Positions 35,799 through 44,176 of a DNA stretch of 64,000 nt are shown here, piece after piece (positions within the stretch are counted from its first letter, which is position 1; each line of letters begins with the position of its first letter). Position numbers and translations under genes: made by a program. The notes under the pieces were generated by a model, which did not search any database, had not been told where the DNA came from, and saw nothing but the letters and a program-made list of their open reading frames with translations. The stretch lies in the NCBI GenBank assembly GCA_021816895.1, contig JAKAWW010000001.1, positions 864,771 to 928,770 of the forward strand. The letters run 5' to 3'. The DNA is from Microcaldota archaeon (GTDB lineage: Archaea; Micrarchaeota; Micrarchaeia; Micrarchaeales; Micrarchaeaceae).

Positions 35799-35966
35799 CT
35801 AAATATACAATATGATAGCGAAGACAATGCTTGGGGGGCGGGGTTTGCGAATTATCCTGGAGGATGGTGGCATTTCATGTATGGGGATCGTGAGTGGGTA
35901 GCATACGATCACCTTGCCGACCATGCTATTTACGGTGGAACAGATTTTAGCAATGTAAGCAAATAA
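35799..35966 (+). pseudogene. Fragment of a VanX/DdpX-type D-Ala-D-Ala dipeptidase (M15D), C-terminal end only
   Basis: The frame ending in TAA at 35964-35966 reads GFANYPGGWWHFMYGDREW and then VAYDHLADHAIYG. This closely resembles the C-terminal active-site region of VanX-type dipeptidases (pattern NYPxEWWHxxYGD). The catalytic Glu of EWWH is Gly here. Everything upstream is missing, an in-frame TAG stands at 35796, and the IS-like hairpin lies only 34 bases before it. It is therefore a decayed fragment, probably of a transferred gene, and not functional. Confidence 0.6.
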
Positions 35967-35976
35967 TGAGTATAAT

Positions 35977-36993
35977 ATGGACAGCATAGACATCAGCCTA
36001 TCGTACATGAAGGTGCCTCCGCCAAAGAGCTTCATAAAAAGGCTCTCTGTGCATCTTAAAAGCATCAATGAATACCCTTCTGGAGACTACTCTATGCTAA
36101 AGGATAGGATTGCAAAATATGCGCGGGTAAAAAAAGAGAACATAATCGTCGGCAATGGCTCTGACGAGATAATCGATATCATAACAAGGGCTTTTGGCCA
36201 GCGCGTGCTCATACCTGTCCCTACATTCTCCCAATTTGAGGAAGCCGCGAAGAGGAAGGGCAGCGTGATTAAAAGAGCAGACAGCCTGAACGGCACCAAG
36301 TATGAAATTAAATTCGACAAGAAAGATCTTTGGAACTCAACACTTGTCTGGATATGCAACCCCAACAATCCCACTGGAAGCACGGTGCCTCTTGAGAAGA
36401 TAGAAAGCGTTGCTTCAGGCACGAAAGCCATTACAGCGATAGACGAGTGCCTTTTTGAATATTCTGGTGACACTGCTGTGCCGCTGCTCAAGAATTATAT
36501 GAACATGATTGTGACGAGAAGCATGTCGAAGGCATTCGGCATTGCTGGGATAAGACTGGGGTATGCGATAGCAGACAGCACGGTAATAGCCAGGCTTGAG
36601 GAATACAGGCAACCATTCAATGTGAATATAATTGCGGAAGCTGCCGGCATCGCCGCTTTTGACTATATCAATTATTACAAAAGGGCGATTGAAAGGGTCA
36701 AGATGACAAGACAGATTTTCACAGAGGAGCTTTCAAAGCTCGGCCTTAGATATATTGAATCAAGCGCCCCATTTGTATTTGTAAGTTTTGGAAGCATGGC
36801 AAAAGCCAAAAATTACTACAGCTTCATGAGCCGGCACGGCGTCAAGGTGTTCCCCGCCTGGGACAAGGAATTCTCTGGATCTAAGCTTCCATTCATCAGG
36901 TTCAGCATAGGCACCGAAGAGGAAATGTCAAAAGTTGTTGAGGTACTTGCACAAGCACAAAAAAGCGTAGGGCTGCCAGTTTATATGGGCTAG
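35977..36993 (+). CDS. HisC-like class I/II aminotransferase
   Basis: The 338-residue PLP enzyme has the family motifs IIVGNGSDEIID (cofactor phosphate loop), WICNPNNPTG, IDECLFEYSG, and the PLP lysine motif SMSKAFGIAGIRLGY, then PFNVN and a C-terminal substrate Arg in LPFIRFSIG. It is close to histidinol-phosphate aminotransferases and the related CobD-type threonine-phosphate decarboxylases. No histidine or cobalamin genes are nearby, so an aromatic amino-acid or amino-phosphate substrate in the neighbouring island is as likely. It starts 10 bases after the VanX-like fragment's stop. Confidence 0.85.
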   Translation: MDSIDISLSYMKVPPPKSFIKRLSVHLKSINEYPSGDYSMLKDRIAKYARVKKENIIVGNGSDEIIDIITRAFGQRVLIPVPTFSQFEEAAKRKGSVIKRADSLNGTKYEIKFDKKDLWNSTLVWICNPNNPTGSTVPLEKIESVASGTKAITAIDECLFEYSGDTAVPLLKNYMNMIVTRSMSKAFGIAGIRLGYAIADSTVIARLEEYRQPFNVNIIAEAAGIAAFDYINYYKRAIERVKMTRQIFTEELSKLGLRYIESSAPFVFVSFGSMAKAKNYYSFMSRHGVKVFPAWDKEFSGSKLPFIRFSIGTEEEMSKVVEVLAQAQKSVGLPVYMG

Positions 36994-37109
36994 CAGTGAG
37001 CTTCTCTCATAATAGATGCGATGCAGATGCCGCTTTCCCTTAAATGGGTTCCTATAAAGTATTAAATATTTGAAACGCTTAATAGATAAAGTACACAGGG
37101 TTAGTGGAT

Positions 37110-38282
37110 ATGCCCAGCATTACTAGAATCAAGCGTACTGAAAGTGAAGACACCAAGGAGATGGCTGACAAGATAGCAGAGCTAGGAAAGGATAATATAA
37201 AACTTGTGGAGAAATTCGGCGCCAGCCCAATAAGCGCTTTGACTGACATTCCTGACTTTGACGCTTTCAAAAACGGACTGATTTATTCGCACAGGGATTT
37301 TGATAGGTTTTTCGAAAAACTAAAATCTGGAGAAAAAAGCGCCATTGTATCTGGCTTCAATGCAAGCGGCACTCCACACATTGCACAGGCATTCGCATTT
37401 GAGGTAAACCTGCTATTCCAGAAGAGGTATGGCGTAAATATGTTCATACCGATCTCTGACGATGAAAGCTATGTAGCCCTAAAGGTAAACACAAGAGAAG
37501 AAGCAGTCAAAAATTCCTTAAGGCTGGCCAGATCAGCAATTGCTCTTGGTTTCGACACAGATAAAACCAAGGTAATCATAGATTATTTCTATACGAATAT
37601 TTATAATATGGCATTCAAGTTTTCCCGCGGAATCAACCTATCTGAGATAAAAGCAGTGTACGGCTATGGGCAGAGCGATAATATAGGATTGCAGTTTTAT
37701 CCCACAGTCCAGGCAGCGCATATTCTCTTGCCGCAGACCAGAGACATGCCAAACGTGCTGGTGCCGATAGGGCCCGATGAGGATGCACACCTGAGGGTAT
37801 GCAGGGGTCTATCTGAAAAGTTCGGATTCAACAAGCCAGCAGTACTTCATTGGCGCTTCCTGCCAGGATTAGACGGCAACAAAATGTCAAAATCGAGGGG
37901 GAATGCTATTTTCCTTACAGACTCGGATTCAGAAATTAAAAAGAAGATAATGTCCGCATATAGCGGTGGAAGGCAAACTATTGAAGAACATAGAAAATAC
38001 GGAGGCAATCCAGACATAGATATCGCTTATTTATACCTTAAAGCGTATTTCCTTGCAGAGAATGAGGCCGATGCGCTTGCAGATGAATATAGGAAAGGCA
38101 GGGTGCTGAGTGGCGAACTCAAGACCATGCTGTTTGAAAAAGTGATAAAGAAAGTAAGAGAGTTTAAGGAAAGGTACAACAAGGTTACAGACAAGGATCT
38201 TCAAAGGATAATCATGACAAATGAAGAGGTAGACGTAGCTTCTGAGATACAAAAGTATGGTACGTTAGAAGAACAGCTTTAA
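37110..38282 (+). CDS. Tryptophanyl-tRNA synthetase paralogue 1 (altered HIGH motif)
   Basis: The layout follows archaeal TrpRS: an N-terminal extension (LVEKFGASPIS), FKNGLIYSHRDFDRFF, the Rossmann catalytic core, YTNIYNMAFKFSRGI, VLVPIGPDEDAHLR and KMSKS (258-262), followed by the helical C-terminal domain. Its ATP-binding HIGH motif is HIAQ (90-93) instead of HIGH/HLGH, while KMSKS is intact. This may mean reduced or altered aminoacylation. The protein has 390 residues. The ATG at 37110 is used (GTG six bases earlier is possible). TATTAAATATT at 37060-37070 is its promoter. It is one of three TrpRS-like genes here. Confidence 0.85.
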   Translation: MPSITRIKRTESEDTKEMADKIAELGKDNIKLVEKFGASPISALTDIPDFDAFKNGLIYSHRDFDRFFEKLKSGEKSAIVSGFNASGTPHIAQAFAFEVNLLFQKRYGVNMFIPISDDESYVALKVNTREEAVKNSLRLARSAIALGFDTDKTKVIIDYFYTNIYNMAFKFSRGINLSEIKAVYGYGQSDNIGLQFYPTVQAAHILLPQTRDMPNVLVPIGPDEDAHLRVCRGLSEKFGFNKPAVLHWRFLPGLDGNKMSKSRGNAIFLTDSDSEIKKKIMSAYSGGRQTIEEHRKYGGNPDIDIAYLYLKAYFLAENEADALADEYRKGRVLSGELKTMLFEKVIKKVREFKERYNKVTDKDLQRIIMTNEEVDVASEIQKYGTLEEQL

Positions 38283-38331
38283 TCCTTTTGTCTTCTGTGG
38301 AGGTAAATCCATAGCGTGGTGGTCAGGTGAT

Positions 38332-38426
38332 TGGCGCAGCGCCATGGCAGTTAAGAAACGTTGATGGGCGTTGAATTCATAGGTATAAAATTTAGGCGAC
38401 TTTTTATTTATTTCCTTTATATAAGA
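38332..38426 (+). promoter_or_regulatory. Control region before TrpRS paralogue 2: palindrome and TATA box
   Basis: TGGCGC-A-GCGCCA (38332-38344) is a perfect short palindrome. About 55 bases later, TTTTTATTTATT (38400-38411) lies at leaderless distance from the ATG at 38431. The palindrome may be an operator or an RNA hairpin in readthrough transcripts from paralogue 1. Confidence 0.4.
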
Positions 38427-38430
38427 TATT

Positions 38431-39489
38431 ATGGAGTTAAGCAAGATAGCGAATCCCATCATGCATGGAGCTGAAGACATACGGAAACTAAATAAAGTTC
38501 CTGAGCTTCGCTTTTTCAGTAACGGTTTGCTAACATCACACAGAAACTTCGATAAATTTTATGCCCGTTTGCGCTCTAAGAAGAAAAGTGCCATAGTTTC
38601 TGGATTGAACCCGAGTGGGCGCTTTCATCTAGGCCACATATGCATATTAGATACAAACCTTTTTTTCCAAAAGAGGCATAACCTTGAAATTTTTACACCA
38701 ATTTCGGACGATGAAAGCTACGTTGCGGGCAAGATACCTGATCAGAAGACAGGGCTTGCAAACTCTTTGGAAATTGCAAGAGAATATCTTGCATACGGCT
38801 TTGACCCAAGGAAGACGCATATCATAATCGACCAGATCTATACTAACATATACAACCTTGCAATAAAGTTGTCAAGGAGCATAAACATTACTGAAATTCG
38901 CAGTATATTCGACTATAAAAATTCGGACAGTGTGGGTTTAAACTTTTATACTTCTGTACAGGCCGCGCACGTATTGTTTCCAGAGACAAAAGGCATGCGG
39001 AATGTGCTGGTGCCGATAGGGCCAGACGAAGATACACATCTTAGGATATGCAGAGGTATTGCAGGGGATTATGGCTATGAAAAGCCCGCGGTACTGCACT
39101 GCAGGATCTTGCCTGGTATAGATGGCAGGAAGATGTCAAAATCCAAGGGCAACGCAATATTTTTGTTCGACAATAATGACAATATTAAAAATAAAATAGG
39201 AACTATAAAAACAGACAGGAAAAGACCAAATGGCGATGTCGCTTTTACTTATATCAGATATTTATTAGGCAATGGGGAAGAATTGTGCGCAGACTATAAG
39301 GCCGGGAAAATTACAGAAAACGAGATGAAATCAATTTTTTATGATTATGTGACAGCGCTATCTGAGAGGATAAAAGAGCATTACAACAGGATATCAGAAA
39401 AAGACATGGAGAGAGCGATTCTTTCAAACGAGTCAACGGATATAAAAAAAATTGTGGAAGATAGCGGCATACTTAGCAGGGAGTGGTAG
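38431..39489 (+). CDS. Tryptophanyl-tRNA synthetase paralogue 2
   Basis: The 352-residue TrpRS-like protein has an intact HLGH (66-69) and KMSKS (234-238). It lacks most of the N-terminal extension present in paralogue 1. Most of the gene is AT-rich, but several blocks match paralogue 3 almost exactly in DNA (for instance 38776-38869 with about four differences to 48014-48108), so it appears mosaic. It heads an operon with the zinc dehydrogenase, the RibD-like reductase and a truncated synthetase. It could charge tRNA-Trp, activate a Trp analogue or give resistance to one. Sequence alone cannot decide. Confidence 0.85.
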   Translation: MELSKIANPIMHGAEDIRKLNKVPELRFFSNGLLTSHRNFDKFYARLRSKKKSAIVSGLNPSGRFHLGHICILDTNLFFQKRHNLEIFTPISDDESYVAGKIPDQKTGLANSLEIAREYLAYGFDPRKTHIIIDQIYTNIYNLAIKLSRSINITEIRSIFDYKNSDSVGLNFYTSVQAAHVLFPETKGMRNVLVPIGPDEDTHLRICRGIAGDYGYEKPAVLHCRILPGIDGRKMSKSKGNAIFLFDNNDNIKNKIGTIKTDRKRPNGDVAFTYIRYLLGNGEELCADYKAGKITENEMKSIFYDYVTALSERIKEHYNRISEKDMERAILSNESTDIKKIVEDSGILSREW

Positions 39490-39494
39490 ATTTT

Positions 39495-40460
39495 ATGAAC
39501 TATAATGCAGTATTTACCTCTGGTAAAAAGGATCTTTACATAAAAGAATCAAATATCAACGAGGAGAAAGAAAAATTTATTAAGATGCTCAATTCAGGTG
39601 TTTGCGGTACCGACAAACACGTGATAAAAGGAGATATAACAGACGCAAAACTACCCAGGACATTAGGCCATGAGAATGTGGGCGAACTTGATGGAGAGAG
39701 GTTTGTTTGGCCGGCGATAATCCCATGCGGAAAATGCGATGAGTGCAAGGCCGGCAGGCCCAACAGGTGCATTAAAAACCAGGTCTTTGGTTTGACTGCC
39801 GACGATGTACGAGTGGGTGGATGGTCAGAATTCACTCCGCTGCCAGAAGGCACTGTGCTTTACAAGGTTCCTGATGAGATAACAAACGAAAATGCGGTAC
39901 TAATAGAGACTATTGCCAGCACGAAGCCTTTGCACGGCATCCAGTTGAAAGGAAAGAGCGTTCTAGTAGTCGGAAGCGGCGCGATAGGCCTTGTTGGGGC
40001 GGTACATGCCAAGCTGATGGGCGCAGAGTACATAACCATGGTAGGGCACAAGCAGCAGATTGCCCTACTAGGCAAACTTGTAGACAAAAATTATGAAAAG
40101 ATGACAGACCCGGATACGATTGGTGAAAGATTTGATGTCGTATACGATGCAGGGGGCGACCCAGAATCATGCGCATACAGTATTGAGATGGTCAAGCCCT
40201 TCGGAACGATTATAGAAAGCTTATGCATGCCACATAGCTTTGACATAGACCTAAATCCTGTAATGGAAAAGGAAGCTAAGATAATAACCCAGTTTGGCTA
40301 TATACCTGATGACTTTATTTGGGCCATAGAGCTTATCAGGCAGGGCCAAGGACACTTCTCTGAGGTAATATCGCATAGATTTAGGCTAGATGAGGCAAAC
40401 AAGCTGCTCGGCACAATATTGAATGAAAAGTACGGAAAGATAATAATTAGCGCACCATAG
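39495..40460 (+). CDS. Zinc-dependent medium-chain dehydrogenase (glucose/threonine dehydrogenase-like)
   Basis: The enzyme has a catalytic zinc Cys in SGVCGTDKH, the GHEN motif, four structural-zinc cysteines in CGKCDECKAGRPNRC, and a Rossmann motif VVGSGAIGLVG. The overall pattern, with a short N-terminal domain and HxxGxxE-like GHENVGEL, is closest to archaeal glucose 1-dehydrogenases and relatives, but substrate is not assignable. It has 321 residues from ATG 39495. A GTG at 39483 inside the end of the TrpRS-like gene is an alternative. It is second in the four-gene operon 38431-41862. Confidence 0.85.
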   Translation: MNYNAVFTSGKKDLYIKESNINEEKEKFIKMLNSGVCGTDKHVIKGDITDAKLPRTLGHENVGELDGERFVWPAIIPCGKCDECKAGRPNRCIKNQVFGLTADDVRVGGWSEFTPLPEGTVLYKVPDEITNENAVLIETIASTKPLHGIQLKGKSVLVVGSGAIGLVGAVHAKLMGAEYITMVGHKQQIALLGKLVDKNYEKMTDPDTIGERFDVVYDAGGDPESCAYSIEMVKPFGTIIESLCMPHSFDIDLNPVMEKEAKIITQFGYIPDDFIWAIELIRQGQGHFSEVISHRFRLDEANKLLGTILNEKYGKIIISAP

Positions 40461-40469
40461 CAAGGTGGG

Positions 40470-41141
40470 ATGTTGGTTAAAAAGATACAGAGGCCGCGAT
40501 GCACCGTATTAAGTGCGGTAAGCATTGACGGAGGGATGTCTGCTGGCAGAGGCGCATCCAGTAGGGAATTTGGGGCTCTTATACCAAAGCGCTACAACAA
40601 AGTAAGAGACGCCGAAAGGTTAAGGGCAGATGCCATAATGGTTGGAAGCAATACGGCATATGTGGATAACCCAAACCTATTATCACCAAACCCAAACATA
40701 ATTAGGGTGGTAATAGATTCGAAAGGCATCACGCCGGTATCGCATAATCTTTTAAGCAACGACTTTGCCACCTTATTTTTCGTCACTTCAAAGACGCCCA
40801 AGAGCTTCTTAAACGCAATTAGAGCACGCAAAAACAAGCAATTCGTAGAATGTGGCAACGGCAAGGTAGACCTTGTAAAGGCCTTCAATATATTGTATAA
40901 TTTAGGCATAAGGAGAGTGCTCGTGGAGGGAGGAGGGCTCTTAATCAACCACTTGCTAAGGGATAAGCTTGTAGATGAGATAAAGCTGCTTTATATCCCA
41001 ACAATAGTGGGAAAAGATGATGCACCAAGATTTGCAGTAGGAAGTGAAAACTTGTTTGGAAAAGTGAAGATAGCAGTAAAAAGGGCCCGTAAACTAGGGA
41101 ACTTGGTTTTTGTGGAATGCGGTGTTTTATACGAAAATTAG
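40470..41141 (+). CDS. RibD C-terminal-type reductase
   Basis: The 223-residue protein matches the stand-alone archaeal reductase that reduces the ribose of 2,5-diamino-6-ribosylamino-pyrimidinone phosphate to ribityl. Landmarks are LSAVSIDGGMSAGRG, ADAIMVGSNTAYVDNPNLL and RRVLVEGGGLLINHLL plus DKLVDEIKLLYIP. It has a good ribosome-binding site (AAGGTGGG). No other riboflavin gene is present in the window, and it sits between a dehydrogenase and a truncated synthetase, so it may act on a different phosphoribosyl amine in the local pathway. It overlaps the next gene by 20 bases. Confidence 0.87.
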   Translation: MLVKKIQRPRCTVLSAVSIDGGMSAGRGASSREFGALIPKRYNKVRDAERLRADAIMVGSNTAYVDNPNLLSPNPNIIRVVIDSKGITPVSHNLLSNDFATLFFVTSKTPKSFLNAIRARKNKQFVECGNGKVDLVKAFNILYNLGIRRVLVEGGGLLINHLLRDKLVDEIKLLYIPTIVGKDDAPRFAVGSENLFGKVKIAVKRARKLGNLVFVECGVLYEN

Positions 41142-41862
41142 CAGCATTGCTGAAGGCAGCGCTATCGATTTTAATAAGTGGATGCTCTTGGATAAAAGCA
41201 AAAGGGCAGTGGTGGGCGGATTTGGCGCAAATGGAAAGCTGCATTTGGGCCACCTTGCAAACATTATGTTATATAAGATATTGAGGAAAAAAGCACAGCA
41301 TGGCACGGTATTCATCTCTGATGTGGGCGCATTCTTCAGCAGGAAAAATGTCACGTGGAGCGACATAGAATGGTATAGGGAAGAGATGATTGGCTTGCTG
41401 CAAATGGCCAACATAAATAGCAATGACCTTTTTGTAGAATCTGAGCACTTGCACGAACTTTTCAGGGATATGAAAGGGGTTGGCCATTATACAGATCTGG
41501 CTTCAATACTCACAATAGAAGAGATGAAGGCTTATAAATTCAGGAATATAGCGCCACTGGTTGTATTAAGCGCTGATGAACTAGAGTATGCGGCCTTGCC
41601 AGGCGTTTATTATTTCGTGTATAAAGATCTTTTGTCTCCATTCAAAAATACAAAAATGAGCAAATCGGCTAAAGGCATAAACATTTATATAGCGGATGCC
41701 CTGGAAAACAGGTATAAACTTAATAGCAATTATTTCTCGTATTTGAAGGAGTACTTTTCCATGGTGGTAAAATCTGCCAGTGGGCCTAAAAGCGTAATAA
41801 GGCGCATTGGGAATGCCACGACTTTGGGGGAAGTTGTATCAATATGCTTAAATCTTAGTTAA
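41122..41862 (+). CDS. Truncated Trp/TyrRS-like class I synthetase (catalytic core only)
   Basis: The 246-residue protein keeps both ATP-binding signatures, HLGH in GANGKLHLGHLAN and KMSKS in NTKMSKSAKG. It ends soon after KMSKS, so the helical anticodon-binding domain is missing or very short. The sequence between (VFISDVGAFFSRKNVTW, LVVLSADELEYAALPG) differs from the three TrpRS-like proteins. Such cores can activate an amino acid as adenylate without recognising a tRNA anticodon, for example in amide-bond formation. The start is taken as GTG 41122, inside the RibD-like gene. TTG 41110 is possible. It is the last gene of the operon and convergent with TrpD-like 1. Confidence 0.75.
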   Translation: MFYTKISSIAEGSAIDFNKWMLLDKSKRAVVGGFGANGKLHLGHLANIMLYKILRKKAQHGTVFISDVGAFFSRKNVTWSDIEWYREEMIGLLQMANINSNDLFVESEHLHELFRDMKGVGHYTDLASILTIEEMKAYKFRNIAPLVVLSADELEYAALPGVYYFVYKDLLSPFKNTKMSKSAKGINIYIADALENRYKLNSNYFSYLKEYFSMVVKSASGPKSVIRRIGNATTLGEVVSICLNLS

Positions 41863-43002
41863 CTATAGCTCCTCGATGATCTTATCAAGCTGCTCGGCGT
41901 TTCCGCCCGAGCTCTTCACAAGCTTGTATAACGTGTCTATCGCTTTCCCACCTTCAATCGCCGCGTACGCGGCATCAAGCCCTTCTTCTATTGTATCAAA
42001 CTTATCAGCTACATATAATGCAGCGGCAGCATTTATCGCCACAATGTCTGTTTTAGGGTCATTGCGCCTGGCGTATTTGGCATGTATCGCCTTCAGTAGC
42101 ATCTTCGCATTTTCTAGCTTTGTTGAAGCTTGTGATATGTATTTTGGCCTATGCGCCTTTATGCCATAATCGGCAGGATTTACAGTATAAGTTATAATCT
42201 TTCCGCTTTTTGTTATCTCACTTATCCTTGTTGGCCCTATTGTGGATATCTCATCTATGTTTTTGCCCCACATGTCGCTTCCGTTGACAACAATGCTGTG
42301 CTTGAAATTTAGCTTCTTTAAAAGCTTTGCCGTGAATAGGGTGTCCTTTGCAGCCAGCCCAAAGACTATTCTTTTAAAATCCACGGCAGATGCCACAGAC
42401 AGTATATAGCTCAGTGGATTTATAAACAGGAACGAACCCACGTACTCGCTGTTCATCCTGGGGAAAAAGTGCCTTGCATCTACAAATGCGATTCTTGAAT
42501 TTTTTATTGAATAGTTTACCTGATTTATTGAAGGGTTTGTATTTACCCCAAGTAGTTCCATAACATCAGACGTACCGGAGATACCAGATTCAGACCCTGA
42601 ACCGTTCTTTATTATGGTAGCGCCACACGAAGCAGCAACGAGCGCAGCGCCTGTGCTTATATTGAATGTCTTTATGTCATCTTTACCGCTGCCAACTATT
42701 CCAACACTGTATGGCGGCGCCCGTATGGCGCTCTTCCTGTCATAATATTGCACCACGTCCAAAAAACCCGTGATTTCATCCACAGTTGGCTTTCTCATGG
42801 TCATTAGCGAGGCGAACAGAGCGCCAAACGTAGAAGCATTTGCATTGCCTAGCTTCCTATTCAGCACAAGTAACAGGAAATTCTGGCACTCTTTTTTATT
42901 GAGAGGCGACCCCTTCATGGCCTTTTCAAGGAGGCCTTTTGCATACTCTTTACTTTTTTGTTCGCCCCAATCAAGGCAGCTTGTATCTATCTTATTTGAC
43001 AT
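41863..43002 (-). CDS. TrpD-like phosphoribosyltransferase 1 (diverged)
   Basis: The 379-residue protein has the anthranilate phosphoribosyltransferase architecture: an N-terminal helical domain, then GIVGSGKDDIKTFNISTGAA (where TrpD has GTGGD), IIKNGSGSESGISGTSDVME (where TrpD has KHG and SGSAD), and later GSDMWGKNIDEIS. The His of KHG is Asn and the GTGGD loop is altered, so substrate or activity has probably changed. It is convergent, without gap, with the truncated synthetase and divergent from an EamA exporter. A TTTAAAAATTT promoter lies about 30 bases upstream. Confidence 0.8.
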   Translation of the reverse strand: MSNKIDTSCLDWGEQKSKEYAKGLLEKAMKGSPLNKKECQNFLLLVLNRKLGNANASTFGALFASLMTMRKPTVDEITGFLDVVQYYDRKSAIRAPPYSVGIVGSGKDDIKTFNISTGAALVAASCGATIIKNGSGSESGISGTSDVMELLGVNTNPSINQVNYSIKNSRIAFVDARHFFPRMNSEYVGSFLFINPLSYILSVASAVDFKRIVFGLAAKDTLFTAKLLKKLNFKHSIVVNGSDMWGKNIDEISTIGPTRISEITKSGKIITYTVNPADYGIKAHRPKYISQASTKLENAKMLLKAIHAKYARRNDPKTDIVAINAAAALYVADKFDTIEEGLDAAYAAIEGGKAIDTLYKLVKSSGGNAEQLDKIIEEL

Positions 43003-43108
43003 TACAACACAATAGTACTAGGTGCCAAATTTTTAAATGTCTTGCTAGGATTAGGATAGGCTTTTATTCCTTGCTTTGCATAGGAAGATAATTGTTGCTT
43101 GGCGGTGG

Positions 43109-43134
43109 CCTGAAGTATGGCATAGCACTTCAGG
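43109..43134 (+). promoter_or_regulatory. Perfect inverted repeat, operator-like
   Basis: CCTGAAGT and ACTTCAGG face each other across 10 bases, between the divergent TrpD-like 1 and EamA genes and just upstream of the likely TATA box (TTGATAAATT, about 43142-43151) of the transporter. The geometry fits a dimeric helix-turn-helix regulator. The tandem Lrp-like protein is a candidate binder. Confidence 0.5.
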
Positions 43135-43169
43135 TTGGCACTTGATAAATTGCTTGCGCGTGACATTTT

Positions 43170-44051
43170 ATGGAAACTAGGGGTTATGATTTAGTAATAC
43201 TTGCAATAGTTATATGGTCTACCCAGACTGCTGTTTCTAAGGTACTTGTAGGGTCGTTGGGCTTCATAGCGACTACGTTCTATGTTTCTATAGGAACGGC
43301 GCTCGCTGCTTTGGCTGTGGCACTGGCTTTGAAAAAGGGCAGCGCCATAAAGGTGGCAATGCGAAGCTGGCGGGTGCTAATACTTATTTCTATTCCATTA
43401 ACTATTGCAAACCTGCTCCTTTTCTATGCCCTTATGATGATAACTGCTTCTGAGGTGATTGTTTTGCTTTACATATACCCGATACTAATAATGCTCCTGG
43501 ACCTGCTAATTATAAGCCACAGGATGTCATATTTAGAGCTTCTCGGTATGCTTATAGGATTCGCCGGCGTTTATCTTTTGATAAACTACAATAACAGTTT
43601 CAATATTAACAGTTCGACTTTTCTTTCTGCGATTATGGTGATTGTTGCGGCAATATCCTGGGCTTTTTACCTTATTTTGCAGAAAAAATATGTGTTTGAG
43701 GAATTTAGCTCAAATTCATTGTACTTTTTCGTATCTTCGCTTATTTTGCTGCCAATATTCCTGATCTGGCAGCCAAGGGTGCCTGCCGCCAATAACCTTT
43801 ATCTGATAATTTATATGGGAGTGGTGACCTTTGCAATTGGCAATATCCTGTATGTTAAAGGCCTAAAGAGGCTGAAAACGGCAAATTCGGCGTTTATGCT
43901 TTACCTTACGCCATTTATTGCCCTTGTGTGGAATTTCATCCTGCTTGGGGAAACGATTAGGATGTACTACTTGGTGCCTTTAGCCTTCATATTCGTTGGC
44001 TATTGCATTATAATATTTGGTAAAAAGAAAGACAGTGCGCCTAAGCCCTAA
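43170..44051 (+). CDS. EamA/DMT family transporter, copy 2
   Basis: The 293-residue membrane protein has ten predicted helices arranged as two EamA halves. Landmarks are the N-terminal VILAIVIWSTQTAVSKVL, the VIVLLYIYPILIMLLD turn closing the first half and AFMLYLTPFIALVWNFILL in the second, ending in a basic tail (GKKKDSAPKP). The family includes exporters of amino acids and related metabolites. It is flanked by the two TrpD-like genes and has an operator-like repeat in its promoter, so it may export the product of the local pathway. Confidence 0.87.
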   Translation: METRGYDLVILAIVIWSTQTAVSKVLVGSLGFIATTFYVSIGTALAALAVALALKKGSAIKVAMRSWRVLILISIPLTIANLLLFYALMMITASEVIVLLYIYPILIMLLDLLIISHRMSYLELLGMLIGFAGVYLLINYNNSFNINSSTFLSAIMVIVAAISWAFYLILQKKYVFEEFSSNSLYFFVSSLILLPIFLIWQPRVPAANNLYLIIYMGVVTFAIGNILYVKGLKRLKTANSAFMLYLTPFIALVWNFILLGETIRMYYLVPLAFIFVGYCIIIFGKKKDSAPKP

Positions 44052-44176
44052 TACCAGGGACTTTGCCCTTGTAAGCTTATTGAATGCTGGTATTTTTCTA
44101 AAATAAACTGGGCATTCTGTACAGAGAATATAAATATTTATTAGTGCGTTAAGAATACTTTAGAATAGGGGGTAAA

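Noticed and set aside
35799..36068. A minus-strand 89-codon frame
   Set aside because: It overlaps the start of the aminotransferase gene and the VanX-like fragment on the other strand, and it has no sensible protein features.
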